Of a DNA stretch of 64,000 nt, positions 53,427-62,579 are shown in pieces. This DNA comes from Methylobacterium mesophilicum. Lineage in GTDB: Bacteria; Pseudomonadota; Alphaproteobacteria; Rhizobiales; Beijerinckiaceae. The notes under the pieces were generated by a model. That model saw only the letters and a list, made by a program, of their open reading frames with translations, had not been told where the DNA came from and did not search any database. The stretch spans positions 62,001 to 126,000 of the forward strand of contig NZ_BPQU01000007.1 of assembly GCF_022179445.1 (NCBI RefSeq). The letters are read 5' to 3'. Numbering within the stretch: position 1 is the stretch's first letter; every line of letters starts with the position of its first letter. Made by a program: the position numbers and the translations under genes.

Positions 53427-54365
53427 TCAGGCGACCCCGAGCGCCGCCTTCTCGACTTCGTAGGCCGCCCGCACGGCGGCCGCACCGTAGGCCCGCTCCA
53501 GCCGCCGGACCGTGAAATGCGCCCGGGCGGTCGACTGGAAGTGGCTCATGAAGGCGGTGTTCACCGCGGCGCCGCCGAAGGCGCCCAGCACGGGGACGGC
53601 CTGAGCCGCGACCTTCTGCGAGACCACGAGGCCGAACCGGGCCGCGATCTGCGCCGTGAACCGGATCAGGGCAGGAGCCGACTGGTCGAGCAGGGTCTTG
53701 CTTCCGGCGTAGCGGGCCGCCTCCGCCAGGGTCTTGGCCAGGGCCGCCCGGACCGCGAAGTAGCCGCTCTCGGTCAGTGCCGAGCCCGCCTGGGTCTCGG
53801 CCGCGGTGCGACCGCCCAACGCGAAGACCTGTACGCAGGCGAGCGCACCTTCCGGCGTTTCCAGGTCCTCGCCCTCGTCGCGGGCGATCTCGGCGATGGA
53901 GCGCAGCATCAAGGTGGTCGAGACCGGCAGCTCGACGGCCAGGGTCGCCAGCCCGAACGCGCCGCCCAACGCCCCGGACAGGGCCGCGAACGCCTTGTGC
54001 TTGGTGTCGCCCGAGCCGAGCAGACGGGTCAGCCGGCTGTCCGCCTTGGCGACGCCCGCTTCGATCTCGGTCCCGGCCGCGGGCACGACGTCCCTGCGCG
54101 GCAGCGTCGCCAGGGCGACTCGCAGGGCCCCACGCATCGCCGCCTCGGTGGAGCGGCCGACCGCCTCCGTCACCGGGGCGGGCAGCGAGCGGCCGATGAT
54201 GTCGAGCGGAGCGCCGGCCGCCGAGGACAGGCGGGCGGCGAGGCTCGGCCGCTCCAGCACCGCCACGGCCCGGCGCAGGGCGGCGAGGTCCGCATCGCTC
54301 AAAGCGATTTCGGGGATCGGCGCCGGCATCGTCGCGTCGGCGCGAGTGAGGTCGCTCGTGCTCAT
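53427..54365 (-). CDS. EcsC-family protein, 312 aa
   Basis: The product shows the EcsC pattern: GAGTEIEAGV-like AAGTEIEAGVAKADSRLTRLL, HKAFAALSGALGGAFGLATLAVELPVSTTLMLRSIAEIARDEGEDLETPEGALACVQVFALGG, and a C-terminal AVPVLGAFGGAAVNTAFMSHFQSTARAHFTVRRLERAYG. Short hydrophobic stretches suggest membrane association. The name comes from the Bacillus Ecs ABC system, but EcsC itself has no proven function. I chose the ATG at 54365. It follows the AmpG-like gene by 25 bp on the same strand, and the two may be co-transcribed. Confidence 0.85.
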   Translation of the reverse strand: MSTSDLTRADATMPAPIPEIALSDADLAALRRAVAVLERPSLAARLSSAAGAPLDIIGRSLPAPVTEAVGRSTEAAMRGALRVALATLPRRDVVPAAGTEIEAGVAKADSRLTRLLGSGDTKHKAFAALSGALGGAFGLATLAVELPVSTTLMLRSIAEIARDEGEDLETPEGALACVQVFALGGRTAAETQAGSALTESGYFAVRAALAKTLAEAARYAGSKTLLDQSAPALIRFTAQIAARFGLVVSQKVAAQAVPVLGAFGGAAVNTAFMSHFQSTARAHFTVRRLERAYGAAAVRAAYEVEKAALGVA

Positions 54366-54390
54366 CCGTAAATTCCTGGATCTGATCGCA

Positions 54391-55773
54391 TCACGCGGTG
54401 CCGGAAGCCCGCGCCGTGGAAGGAAGGTCGGGCGCCGGGATGCGGTTCCCCGCCTCCTCGGCCGCCCGCGCCGCGGCTTCGTCCTGTCGCTGCCCACGCC
54501 GTCCGACCGCGAGGCAGAGGATCAGCACCGGGATCCCGACCAGGGAGGTCATCACGAAGAAAGCCGGATAGCCGATCGCCGCCACGACGAAGCCGGACGA
54601 GCCCGCGATCAGCTTGCCCGGCAGGGCGTAGAGTGAGGAGAACAGCGCGTACTGCGTCGCCGCGTAGGCCGGGCTGGTGAGGCTCGACATGTAGGCGATC
54701 AGCACGATGCCGGCGAAGGAGCCGCAGAAGTTCTCGATCGAGATCGCCACCGTCAGGCGCCAGATCTCGGGGGCGCCGGCCGACAGCCAGGCGAAGGACA
54801 GGTGCGAGGATGCAGCCAGGAAGGCGCCGAGCAGCAATGTCGGGAACAGGCCGAGCCGCGCCAGGGCCCAGCCGCCGGCGAAGCCGCCCGCGATGCCGAC
54901 CCAGATGCCGTACAGCTTGGTGACGGTGGCGATCTCTTTCAGATCGAAGCCCAGCGTCCGGTAGAGGGGGCTCGCCATCACGCCCGACAGGAAGTCCGGC
55001 AGGCGGTAGAGCGCGACCAGCAGCAGGATGCCCCACAGCGCCCCGCCGAAGCGGCCGTGCAGCTCGGTCAGCGGCTCCAGCACGGCCCGGCGCATCGACC
55101 AGAACCGGGAATGCCCGGTGGCGTCGGCCTGCACCCGCGCGGGCGCGTCGAAGGCCGGTGCCAGCAGCGCCGCGATCATCCCGACCAGCATCAGGGCCGC
55201 CATGATCAGGTAGGCCAGCGTCCAGCCCCCGGAGGACGCGATGAACAGGGCCCCGGCGCCGGCCGCGATCAGCCCGAGCCGGTAGCCGAGGTTCGAGGTC
55301 GCCGCCAGGATGCCCTGGAAGTCGCTTCCGGCGGCGTCGATGCGCCAGCCGTCTACCACCACGTCCTGGCTCGCCGCGCAGAACGCCACCAGGAAGGCCC
55401 CGAAGCCGAGCAGCGCCAGGTTGGTCTTCGGGTCCGAGAAGGCCATCAGGATCAGGCACAGGGCGACAGCCGCCTGCGTGGTCACCATCCAGGCCCGCCG
55501 CCGGCCGAGCAGCTTGCTCAAGCCCGGCACGTTCAAACGGTCGATCGCCGGGGCCCACAGGAACTTCAGCGAGTACGGCAGCGCGACGTAGCTGAACAGG
55601 CCGATCGCCCGCACGTCGATATCCGAAAAGGCGAGCCGGAGCGTGAAGGTCCCGAGCACCAACAGGAGCGGGAGCCCGGAGGAAAACCCGAGCGCCAGCA
55701 TCAGCAGGATTCGGCGATCCTCGACGATGTCGCGCAGGTGAAAGCGGCGCGCAGCCTGTGGCGGGTTGGCCAT
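54391..55773 (-). CDS. AmpG-like MFS permease, 460 aa
   Basis: Twelve-helix MFS protein with the AmpG start RRILLMLALGFSSGLPLLLVLGTFTLRLAFSDIDVRAIGLFSYVALPYSLKFLWAPAIDRL, which contains the conserved GFSSGLPL and YxLKFxWAPxxDR. Later regions include ASQDVVVDGWRID (another AmpG marker), GYRLG and the C-terminal YMSSLTSPAYAATQYALFSSLYALPGKLIAG. AmpG imports anhydro-muropeptides from cell-wall recycling and can influence beta-lactamase induction. The last 40 residues are a hydrophilic tail rich in Ala and Glu. No recycling enzymes are adjacent, so the role rests on sequence. Confidence 0.9.
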   Translation of the reverse strand: MANPPQAARRFHLRDIVEDRRILLMLALGFSSGLPLLLVLGTFTLRLAFSDIDVRAIGLFSYVALPYSLKFLWAPAIDRLNVPGLSKLLGRRRAWMVTTQAAVALCLILMAFSDPKTNLALLGFGAFLVAFCAASQDVVVDGWRIDAAGSDFQGILAATSNLGYRLGLIAAGAGALFIASSGGWTLAYLIMAALMLVGMIAALLAPAFDAPARVQADATGHSRFWSMRRAVLEPLTELHGRFGGALWGILLLVALYRLPDFLSGVMASPLYRTLGFDLKEIATVTKLYGIWVGIAGGFAGGWALARLGLFPTLLLGAFLAASSHLSFAWLSAGAPEIWRLTVAISIENFCGSFAGIVLIAYMSSLTSPAYAATQYALFSSLYALPGKLIAGSSGFVVAAIGYPAFFVMTSLVGIPVLILCLAVGRRGQRQDEAAARAAEEAGNRIPAPDLPSTARASGTA

Positions 55774-55923
55774 GGCATGGAACTCCTGAGCCTTAATGGC
55801 CTTGATCCCGCGAAATCGTGGCAGCCTTGCGCCGTTCGGGTCTTGGCTGAATCGGGGGGCCGTGCGCCTAAATCATGGTCGATGCCTGCTTAACGTGGTC
55901 TCCACGTCCTGCATGCGCGGGGC

Positions 55924-57054
55924 GTGATCGGTGCCGCCGCATCGCAGAGCCAGGTCGATCGAGTGTGGAATGATGCGTTGAGTGCCCGCCCCGAGCCCAG
56001 TCCGCCCCATGCGATGCTGGTCGATGCCTTTGCCCGTTCGCCATCCCCGATGGTGATCACGGACGCGCGCGCGCCGGACAACCCGATCTCCTGGGTCAAC
56101 GACGCGTTCGTCGAACTGAGCGGTTTCGCCGTCCACGAACTCGTCGGACGCAATTGCCGCATGTTGCAGGGGCCGGGAACCGACAAGGCGGAGGTCGCCC
56201 GGATCCGCGCCGCCGTCGAAGCCGGCGATTCGATCAACTCCGAGCTGTTGAACTACCGTAAGGACGGCACGCCCTACTGGAGCGCGATGACGATCACGCC
56301 GGTCCACGACGCGGCCGGCCTCGCGTATTTCTACGCGGCGCAATCCGACATGACCCACACCCGCGAGCGCGAGTTCACCATGCGGGTGAACAACGACGAG
56401 TTGGAGCGCTTGGTCGCGGCCCGCACCCACGATCTGAGCGCCGCCCTGGAGCAGAAGACCGCCCTGCTCCACGAGGTCGATCACCGGGTGAAGAACAATC
56501 TTCAGGTGATCTCCTCGCTGATGCTGCTCAAGGCCCGGCGTACTCCGGAGGGGGAGGCCCGGGACGCACTCCAGGGCATGGCCGAGCGGATCGGTGCGCT
56601 CTCGACCGCGCACCGGATGCTCTACTCCGAGGGCGACTGCACCCACTTCAACCTCGGCGACTTCGCGGCCGAGTTCCTGTCCGACGTGAATGCCGGTCTC
56701 GATCACGGGACGCGACGGGTCGAGGCCGAGGTCGAGCCGATCTCGGTGGCGGCGGCCATGGCGGCACCGCTCGCCCTGCTCATCCATGAATTGACCGCGA
56801 ACGCCCTGCGCCATGCCTTCCCGGATGCGCGCGAGGGCCGCGTCTCGATCACCGCCCGCCGCACCGAGGCCGGGATGCGCCTGACGATCCGCGACGACGG
56901 CGTCGGCATCGCGGCGGCGGCCCCGAACCCCGCCGGCTTCGGTCGCAATCTCGTGGAGATGGTGGTGCGCCAGCTGCGGGGCACCATCGCCTGGGCCGAT
57001 GCCGGACCCGGCACCCATGTCGAGATCGATATCCCGCTCCTGGCGCCGGCTTGA
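55924..57054 (+). CDS. LOV-domain histidine kinase (blue-light sensor candidate), 376 aa
   Basis: Residues about 35-145 form a PAS/LOV domain: NCRMLQGPGT holds the photoactive Cys78, with supporting N110 in ELLNYRKDG and Q140 in YFYAAQSD. The usual Asn at the W-N position is Ser120. Residues about 180-200 are the HisKA_2-like phosphoacceptor LLHEVDHRVKNNLQ (His187 or His183), followed by an ATPase domain (HELTANALRHAFPDA, then DDGVGI). FMN-cysteinyl adduct formation would gate the kinase. No membrane segment. The GTG at 55924 is used; an ATG at 56014 is an alternative start. The adjacent receiver-only protein is the likely partner. Confidence 0.88.
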   Translation: MIGAAASQSQVDRVWNDALSARPEPSPPHAMLVDAFARSPSPMVITDARAPDNPISWVNDAFVELSGFAVHELVGRNCRMLQGPGTDKAEVARIRAAVEAGDSINSELLNYRKDGTPYWSAMTITPVHDAAGLAYFYAAQSDMTHTREREFTMRVNNDELERLVAARTHDLSAALEQKTALLHEVDHRVKNNLQVISSLMLLKARRTPEGEARDALQGMAERIGALSTAHRMLYSEGDCTHFNLGDFAAEFLSDVNAGLDHGTRRVEAEVEPISVAAAMAAPLALLIHELTANALRHAFPDAREGRVSITARRTEAGMRLTIRDDGVGIAAAAPNPAGFGRNLVEMVVRQLRGTIAWADAGPGTHVEIDIPLLAPA

Positions 57055-57098
57055 GTCTTCGGCTCAAAGGCTTCAAGCTCAGCGCCCCTGAACACCAT

Positions 57099-57123
57099 CC
57101 CGAAAGCCGGTGCCGGCTCTCGG
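57099..57123. repeat. Short inverted repeat between kinase and regulator
   Basis: CCCGAAAGCCGG (57099-57110) faces CCGGCTCTCGG (57113-57123) with one mismatch. It is related in wording to the dyad at 30903-30931. It could serve as an RNA-processing or attenuation site between the two genes. Confidence 0.55.
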
Positions 57124-57208
57124 ACCACGTCGAGCCTCGATGAAGAACCTGGAGCCTTCCCGGATCTGCGATCCGCAAGTGGGCCCTGCAACGGGATGGG
57201 GACAGCGC

Positions 57209-57652
57209 ATGAGGGGCGGGAACGCCGGCACGGACGCTGCGCTCCGCATCCTCGTGGTCGAGGACGAGGTGCTGATCGCCCTCGAACTCGAATGCCTGCT
57301 GGACGATCTCGGGCACGTCACCGTCGGCATCGCCGGGAGTTCGACCGAAGCCATCGCGCTGGGGCGCTCGGCCACCCCGGACGTCGCCTTCGTGGATATC
57401 CACCTGGTCGACGGCCCCACCGGCGTCGAGGTTGCCCGGGCGCTCTCGGCGGATCCGCGGATCACTGTGGTGTTCATGACCGCCAATGCGAAGCGCATCC
57501 CGGACGACTTCGCGGGCGCCATCGGGGTGATCGCCAAGCCCTATTCGGAGCGTGTCGTCGCCAGCATCTTGGACTGGGTCGCCGACCGCAGGGCCGGCCG
57601 CGCGCCGGAGCATGGCGCGCCGGACGGCTTTCATTTCGCGCCGGCGCCGTAA
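57209..57652 (+). CDS. Single-domain response regulator, 147 aa
   Basis: A receiver domain only: acidic pocket VVEDEVL, phosphoacceptor Asp in VAFVDIHLVDGPTG (about residue 59), Thr in VVFMTAN and Lys in VIAKPY. No DNA-binding domain follows. It lies 154 bp downstream of the LOV histidine kinase, as in LovK-LovR pairs, where a receiver-only protein feeds back on the general stress pathway. The ATG at 57209 (MRGGNAGTDAALRIL) was chosen, since the frame is open further upstream but without a family-like sequence. Confidence 0.88.
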   Translation: MRGGNAGTDAALRILVVEDEVLIALELECLLDDLGHVTVGIAGSSTEAIALGRSATPDVAFVDIHLVDGPTGVEVARALSADPRITVVFMTANAKRIPDDFAGAIGVIAKPYSERVVASILDWVADRRAGRAPEHGAPDGFHFAPAP

Positions 57653-57687
57653 TTTTTTGGAGACCCCATTCTCCCGTCAAACGCCCT

Positions 57688-57791
57688 CATCGTGAGGTGC
57701 CGGAGCGAAGCGGAGGCCTCGAAGGTATCTTCCTGGGATCGCGCGGGCGGCTGGAGGGCTCCTCGTGGCTGCTGCGCAGCACCTCACGATG
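57688..57791. repeat. Palindromic intergenic repeat, copy 3 of 3
   Basis: The outer arms at 57688-57700 and 57779-57791 form a perfect 13-bp stem (CATCGTGAGGTGC / GCACCTCACGATG). The inside contains ATCGCGCGGGCGGCTGGAGGGCTCCT, closely matching the loop and core of the copy at 13.1 kb. It sits between convergent genes (response regulator and mutS). Confidence 0.75.
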
Positions 57792-57828
57792 CGGAGGGGG
57801 GTGGTGGGAGACGCCGGTTACACCGCGA

Positions 57829-60543
57829 TCACCGCTTCTCCGCCCGCTCGCGTTTGAGCCGATAGAGCGCGTCCAGCGCCTCCCGGGGCGTCAGCGCGTC
57901 CGGATCGATGGTGTCGAGCAGCGTGCCGATCGGATCCTCGGCCGGCGGCTCAGGCGGCGGTGGCGGGGCGAGCGCCGCGAACAGGGGCAGGTCGTCGATC
58001 TTGGCCCGGGCCGGACGCCCGCGCTCGGCCTTCTCCAGGCTCTTCAGGATCGCCCCGGCCCGGGTGACCACGCTGGCCGGCAGCCCGGCGAGCCGCGCCA
58101 CCTGGAGGCCGTAGCTGCGCTCGGCGATGCCGGGCACCACCTCGTGCAGGAAGACCACGCCGTCGCGGTGCTCGGCCACCTTCAGGGTCGCGTTGTCGAG
58201 CCGTGCCAGCCGGTCGCCGAGCGCGGTCAGCTCGTGGAAATGCGTGGCGAACAACGCCCGGCAGGCATTGGCCTCGTGGAGATGCTCCAGGCAGGCCCAG
58301 GCGATCGACAGCCCGTCGAAGGTCGCGGTGCCGCGGCCGATCTCGTCCAGGATCACCAGGGAGCGCCGGCTCGCCTGATTGAGGATCGCGGCGGTCTCGA
58401 CCATCTCGACCATGAAGGTCGATTGCCCGCGCGCCAGGTCGTCTGCGGCGCCCACCCGCGAGAACAGGCGGTCGACCCGCCCGATCCGCGCCGACGCCGC
58501 CGGGACGAACGCGCCCATCTGAGCCAGGACGGCGATCAGGGCGTTCTGGCGCAGGAAGGTCGACTTTCCGCCCATGTTCGGGCCGGTGATCAGACGGATC
58601 CGGCCGCGCGTCTCGCCCGACAGGTCGCAATCGTTGGCGATGAACGGTTCGCCCGCCCGACGCAGGGCGGCCTCAACCACCGGGTGACGACCGCCGACAA
58701 TCGCGAAGGCCAGGGAATCGTCCACCTCGGGCCGCCGCCAGTCCAGCTCGACCGCGAGTTCCGCGTTGCTGGCCGCGACGTCGAGAGACGCCAGAGCTTC
58801 GGCGACGCGCGCAGTCTGCGAAGAGAGTTCGACGATACGGCCGGCCAATTCTTCGAAGATCGCGGATTCGAGCGCCAGCGCGCGGTCCGAAGCGCCGGAG
58901 ATCCTACGCTCCAGGTCGCCCAGTTCGACGCTCGTGAAGCGCATGGCATCGACCATGGTCTGGCGATGCACGAACTCCCGCTGAAGGCCCTTGAGGCAGG
59001 CCTCCCCCACCGATTGCGGAACCTCGATGAAATAACCGAGCAGGTTGTTGTGCTTGATCCGCAGCGTCCGGCAACCGGTCTCCTCGGCGTAGCGGGCCTG
59101 GAGTGCCGCCACGACCTTGCGCGAGTCCTGGCCGAGCAGCCGGGCCTCGTCCACCTCCGCGGAAAACCCCGCCCTGACGAAGCCACCGTCCCGCCGGGAC
59201 AGGGGCAGCTCGTCGGCCAACGCGGCCTGCAGCGACGTCGTCAGGGCCGGATCGGCCGCCGCCAGGGCCTCGGCGATCTCGGCGAGTTCCGTTGTGGCCG
59301 CGGCGGCCTGCGTCAACACCGCCCCGAGCCCGGCGGCGGCCGTCAGCCCGTCCCGGATCGCGGCGAGATCGCGGGGGCCGCTGCGCCCCAACCCGACCCG
59401 GGAGAGCGCCCGCGCCAGATCGGGGGCCCGGGCCAGCGTCTCGCGGATCGCCTTCCGGAGGCCGTGGTCCTCGGCAAGATACGCGACGGTCTCGTGCCGG
59501 CGCGCGATCCGCTCGAGGTCGGTGAGCGGCCCAGCCAGGCGCTCGGCCAGCAGGCGGGCGCCGTTGGCGGTGACGGTCCGATCGATCGTGTCGAGCAGGC
59601 TGCCGGTACGCTCGCCCGAGAGCGTTCGGGTCAGCTCCAGGTTGGCGCGGGTGGCGGCGTCGATGGCGAGCGTCGACCCGGCCTCCTCGCGGCTCGGCAC
59701 CGAGAGGGGCGCCCGGGCGGCGAGTTGCGTGCGGGCGATGTACAGGAGACCGGTCCCGGCGGCCTGGATCTCGGCCCGGGTGAAGCTGCCGAAGCCGTCC
59801 AGGGTCGAGACGCCATATTGCTCGCGCACCCGTCGCTCGGCCGCGGCGGGCTCCAGTTCCGCCTGGGCCAGGGGGACGATCGCGGCCCGGCTCTCCTGCC
59901 AGATCCGCGCCAGCGCCTGATCCGCGTAGATCGCCTCCGACAGGACGATCTCCCGGGGATCGTGCCGGGCGATGGCGCCAGCGAGATCGCCACCCGAGAC
60001 CTCGCTCAGGGAGAAGCGGCCGGTGGAGATGTCGATGGCGGCGAGGCCGTACGCCGTGGCCCCCTCCCCAGTCTTGCGTCGGCCGATCGCCAGCAGGAGG
60101 TTGGCGCTGGCCGGATCGAGCAGGCGATCCTCCGTGATCGTGCCCGGCGTGACGAGGCGGACCACCTCGCGGCGCACCACCGATTTCGGGCCGCGCCGCT
60201 TGGCTTCGGCGGGATCTTCGGTCTGCTCGCAGACCGCGACCCGGTTGCCCAGCGCGATCAGGCGGCTGAGGTAGTCGTCGGCGCGGTCGACCGGCACGCC
60301 GCACATCGGGATCTCGGCGCCACCGTGCCGGCCTCGCTTGGTCAGCACGATCCCGAGGGCCCGCGAGGCGATTTCGGCGTCGCCGAAGAACAGCTCGTAG
60401 AAATCCCCCATCCGGTAGAACAGGAGGCAGTCGGGGTTGGCCGCCTTGATCTCGATGTACTGCGCCATCATCGGCGTAGCGCCGGCCGGATCGAGGCTGG
60501 CGGCAGGCGGCGTGTCGGGGAGGCGGACGGCGGTACGAGCCAT
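57829..60543 (-). CDS. mutS: DNA mismatch repair protein MutS
   Basis: The mismatch-recognition domain holds the F-x-E motif in [16 protein letters not shown] connector, a core lever/clamp region and the C-terminal ATPase follow, with Walker [14 protein letters not shown], Walker [17 protein letters not shown] and [10 protein letters not shown], all intact. MutS binds base-base mismatches and small loops and recruits MutL. It has 904 aa, slightly longer than E. coli (853). The ATG at 60543 gives about 20 extra residues before [14 protein letters not shown]; the family core starts there, so the start may be the ATG at 60471. Confidence 0.95.
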   Translation of the reverse strand: MARTAVRLPDTPPAASLDPAGATPMMAQYIEIKAANPDCLLFYRMGDFYELFFGDAEIASRALGIVLTKRGRHGGAEIPMCGVPVDRADDYLSRLIALGNRVAVCEQTEDPAEAKRRGPKSVVRREVVRLVTPGTITEDRLLDPASANLLLAIGRRKTGEGATAYGLAAIDISTGRFSLSEVSGGDLAGAIARHDPREIVLSEAIYADQALARIWQESRAAIVPLAQAELEPAAAERRVREQYGVSTLDGFGSFTRAEIQAAGTGLLYIARTQLAARAPLSVPSREEAGSTLAIDAATRANLELTRTLSGERTGSLLDTIDRTVTANGARLLAERLAGPLTDLERIARRHETVAYLAEDHGLRKAIRETLARAPDLARALSRVGLGRSGPRDLAAIRDGLTAAAGLGAVLTQAAAATTELAEIAEALAAADPALTTSLQAALADELPLSRRDGGFVRAGFSAEVDEARLLGQDSRKVVAALQARYAEETGCRTLRIKHNNLLGYFIEVPQSVGEACLKGLQREFVHRQTMVDAMRFTSVELGDLERRISGASDRALALESAIFEELAGRIVELSSQTARVAEALASLDVAASNAELAVELDWRRPEVDDSLAFAIVGGRHPVVEAALRRAGEPFIANDCDLSGETRGRIRLITGPNMGGKSTFLRQNALIAVLAQMGAFVPAASARIGRVDRLFSRVGAADDLARGQSTFMVEMVETAAILNQASRRSLVILDEIGRGTATFDGLSIAWACLEHLHEANACRALFATHFHELTALGDRLARLDNATLKVAEHRDGVVFLHEVVPGIAERSYGLQVARLAGLPASVVTRAGAILKSLEKAERGRPARAKIDDLPLFAALAPPPPPEPPAEDPIGTLLDTIDPDALTPREALDALYRLKRERAEKR

Positions 60544-60638
60544 GGCGCCTCTTAGCAGAGTGCGTCTGCCGAATCAGGCCGTCCCGGGCGATGCGCCTGG
60601 GGAGAAGCCATCATCGCCGTGGATGCCGTCGCGCGGAA

Positions 60639-60666
60639 CAAAAAACCCGGCGCTTCACGCGCCGGG
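60639..60666 (-). terminator. Intrinsic terminator of the His-rich gene
   Basis: On the minus strand CCCGGCGC (60666-60659) pairs with GCGCCGGG (60653-60646) around GTGAA, followed by TTTTTT (60645-60640). Rho-independent, 27 bp after the stop codon at 60693. Confidence 0.92.
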
Positions 60667-60692
60667 CGGTGGTTCGGGTTGCGTGGACTAAC

Positions 60693-60983
60693 TCAGTAGC
60701 GCGGGCCGTTCGTGGTGCTGCCCAGGTTCTGCTGATAGCCGCGCAGGGCCGGGTTCTTCGCGTTCGGATTACCGTGGCGCATCGTGTTCATGCGGCGCAT
60801 CCGGCGATGGTGGCGCGTGGTGTGATGACGGTGCATCCGGTGATGATGCATCGCGACGGTGTCGATCATGTCATGCCCGGCCAAGCCCGATTGCGGCATC
60901 GCGGGGGCGGCCTGCACGGCCGCCGTCCCCGCGACCAGGCCGCCGAGGACCAAGCTGGCAGTCAGCAGTGAACGAAAAGACAT
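60693..60983 (-). CDS. His/Met-rich small secreted protein, 96 aa
   Basis: A signal peptide (MSFRSLLTASLVLGGLVAGTAAVQAAPA) precedes a cluster rich in His, Met and Arg (MHHHRMHRHHTTRHHRRMRRMNTMRHGN) that could bind metals such as copper, nickel or zinc in the periplasm. The C-terminal part (NPNAKNPALRGYQQNLGSTTNGPRY) is hydrophilic. No family was recognised; metal binding is inferred from composition only. The ATG at 60983 is chosen for the signal peptide. It is a single-gene unit with an intrinsic terminator. Confidence 0.7.
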   Translation of the reverse strand: MSFRSLLTASLVLGGLVAGTAAVQAAPAMPQSGLAGHDMIDTVAMHHHRMHRHHTTRHHRRMRRMNTMRHGNPNAKNPALRGYQQNLGSTTNGPRY

Positions 60984-61316
60984 TTGTAAAATACTCCATC
61001 CGACTTCAAGAAGGCACTGCACAATGTTTCGCGCCTCGGGAGGTTCCCGAGACTCATTCATAAAAAGTTGTGTGCAAACCAGGAACAGATCGGATTAACC
61101 CGACATCCAGTCCGTGTCGGGGAGAGTGTCGACTTTAAGAGATGATGAAATTACGCAGCTACAACTTCTAAGACGGAAGCATCGCTCAACCGAAGGGGTC
61201 GTGCACCGAGATTAGGCGTGGCAGGCACGATACCGCATCGGACGCATGGTTACCTGGCGAGTTGCCGTCAGCACACGGTCGTACCGGACAACGAGCGGGT
61301 TCGCCCCGGCGACCGT
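60984..61316. other. 333-bp gap with promoters and hairpins
   Basis: This is the promoter side of the leftward His-rich gene. It is less GC-rich than average (for example around 61055-61085 and 61140-61180) and contains two dyads: CTCGGGA / TCCCGAG around 61035-61051, and CCCGACA (61099-61105) with TGTCGGG (61115-61121). The latter may end the hydrolase transcript. No gene seen. Confidence 0.5.
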
Positions 61317-62177
61317 TCAAGCGAGAAACTGGTGCAACGCGGTGTTGACGGCCGCGGGCTCTTCGTGGGCGAGCCAGTGCGTGGCATTCGGGAACCACGC
61401 GATCCGCCCGTCCTCGCAGAGATCCAGGCTCGCCTCCGCGAGGCCGGATTGCAGGGCGGTGTCCTGTTTTCCCCAAAGGATCAGGGTCGGCACGCGGACC
61501 CGCGGCGGCGCCGTCCGCGGCAACTGCGCCAGGGCACGGTACCAGTTCAGCATGGCGGTCATCGCGCCCGGTTGCAGCCAGGCCTCGACATAGCGATCGA
61601 GGTCCGAAGGCGCGAAGGCCCCGGGCCGGCTCGTGCGGGTCAGCGCCTGCCGCAAGGCACGGCACCGATCCGCCGTCAGCAGCCGCTCGGGCAGCACGGG
61701 GATCTGGAACAGGCCGACATAGGAACTGCGCAGCCACTGACCCGGGTGGCGGCGGATGTACGACCCGACGATGCCCGGATGCGGCGCGTTGATGATCGCG
61801 AGCCGGTCGATCCGGTCGGGATACTGGCTTGCGACCCACCAGGCGACCAGCCCGCCCCAATCGTGGCCGACGAGGCGGATCGTCCGGAAGCCGCAGGCGT
61901 CGGCCAGGGCGATCGCGTCACCGGCCAGCCGATCGAGGTGGTAGGCGGCGATGCCGTGCGGCTTGTCGCTCAGGCCGTAGCCGCGCTGATCGGGCACAAC
62001 GAGCCGCAACCCGGCCTCTGAGAGCGCTCCGATCTGATGGCGCCAGCCGTACCAGAACTCGGGGAACCCGTGCAGGAGGATGGTCGGCGGACCCCCCTGC
62101 GGGCCGGCCTCGGCCACGTGCAGAGTTACCTCCGGCAGGTCGATCCTGCGCAACGCAACGCCCACCACCTCGCTCAT
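61317..62177 (-). CDS. Alpha/beta hydrolase, epoxide-hydrolase-like, 286 aa
   Basis: The order LLHGFPEFWYGWRHQIGAL (HGxP oxyanion motif), VVPDQRGYGLSDKP, the nucleophile elbow GHDWGG with Asp (about residue 106) and the final His in ATHWLAHEEP is the epoxide hydrolase/haloacetate dehalogenase type. These enzymes use Asp rather than Ser. LLILWGKQD-like VPTLILWGKQDTAL gives the acid position. The substrate is not known. No signal peptide is present. The gene stands apart from neighbours, with gaps of over 300 bp on both sides. Confidence 0.9.
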   Translation of the reverse strand: MSEVVGVALRRIDLPEVTLHVAEAGPQGGPPTILLHGFPEFWYGWRHQIGALSEAGLRLVVPDQRGYGLSDKPHGIAAYHLDRLAGDAIALADACGFRTIRLVGHDWGGLVAWWVASQYPDRIDRLAIINAPHPGIVGSYIRRHPGQWLRSSYVGLFQIPVLPERLLTADRCRALRQALTRTSRPGAFAPSDLDRYVEAWLQPGAMTAMLNWYRALAQLPRTAPPRVRVPTLILWGKQDTALQSGLAEASLDLCEDGRIAWFPNATHWLAHEEPAAVNTALHQFLA

Positions 62178-62579
62178 ACGATCCCGTGCTCCGTCATGTC
62201 CGACGGCTCACGCGGCGTGTTGGCCGCGCATCCGTCCCGTCAGAAGCCTAGGGCGGAACAGGCGCCCGCCTCGGTCGCCAACTGATCCCTGAGCCGATCC
62301 GGAGATGTCCGCGTCCAGAGACAGAGCAGGACGAAGGCGGCACCGTGCAGCAAGGATCCCGAGGCGGGGACATAGGGCGAGCCGTCGCCATCCCGTAGGC
62401 TTGGCGCGCGCTCGGTATCGGCCCGATTGCGGGGTGTTGCAGAATGGGTGGTCATCGTCTTCAAGCCCAGAGCGTCTTCGTCTCAGGGAAGATCGTCGGC
62501 GGAGGCGTCTGGTTACCCCCTGCCCGTCGCCACGGTGCGCTGGCACACGCGCGACCGCTCTGCCCGATCCGGCGAACAA
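62178..62579. other. 402-bp gap with one doubtful small gene
   Basis: Only one weak candidate is present (62240-62455, minus). No strong palindromes or promoters were found. The region separates the epoxide-hydrolase-like gene from the patatin-like gene, which are transcribed in the same leftward direction. Confidence 0.4.
62240..62455 (-). CDS. Doubtful small hypothetical protein, 71 aa
   Basis: The product MTTHSATPRNRADTERAPSL continues DGSPYVPASGSLLHGAAFVLLCLWTRTSPDRLRDQLATEAG. The GSLLHGAAFVLLCLW stretch could be one membrane helix, and the ATG at 62455 has no strong ribosome site. I recognise no family. The call rests on length and hydrophobic pattern only and could easily be a chance frame in GC-rich DNA. 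Confidence 0.3.
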   Translation of the reverse strand: MTTHSATPRNRADTERAPSLRDGDGSPYVPASGSLLHGAAFVLLCLWTRTSPDRLRDQLATEAGACSALGF

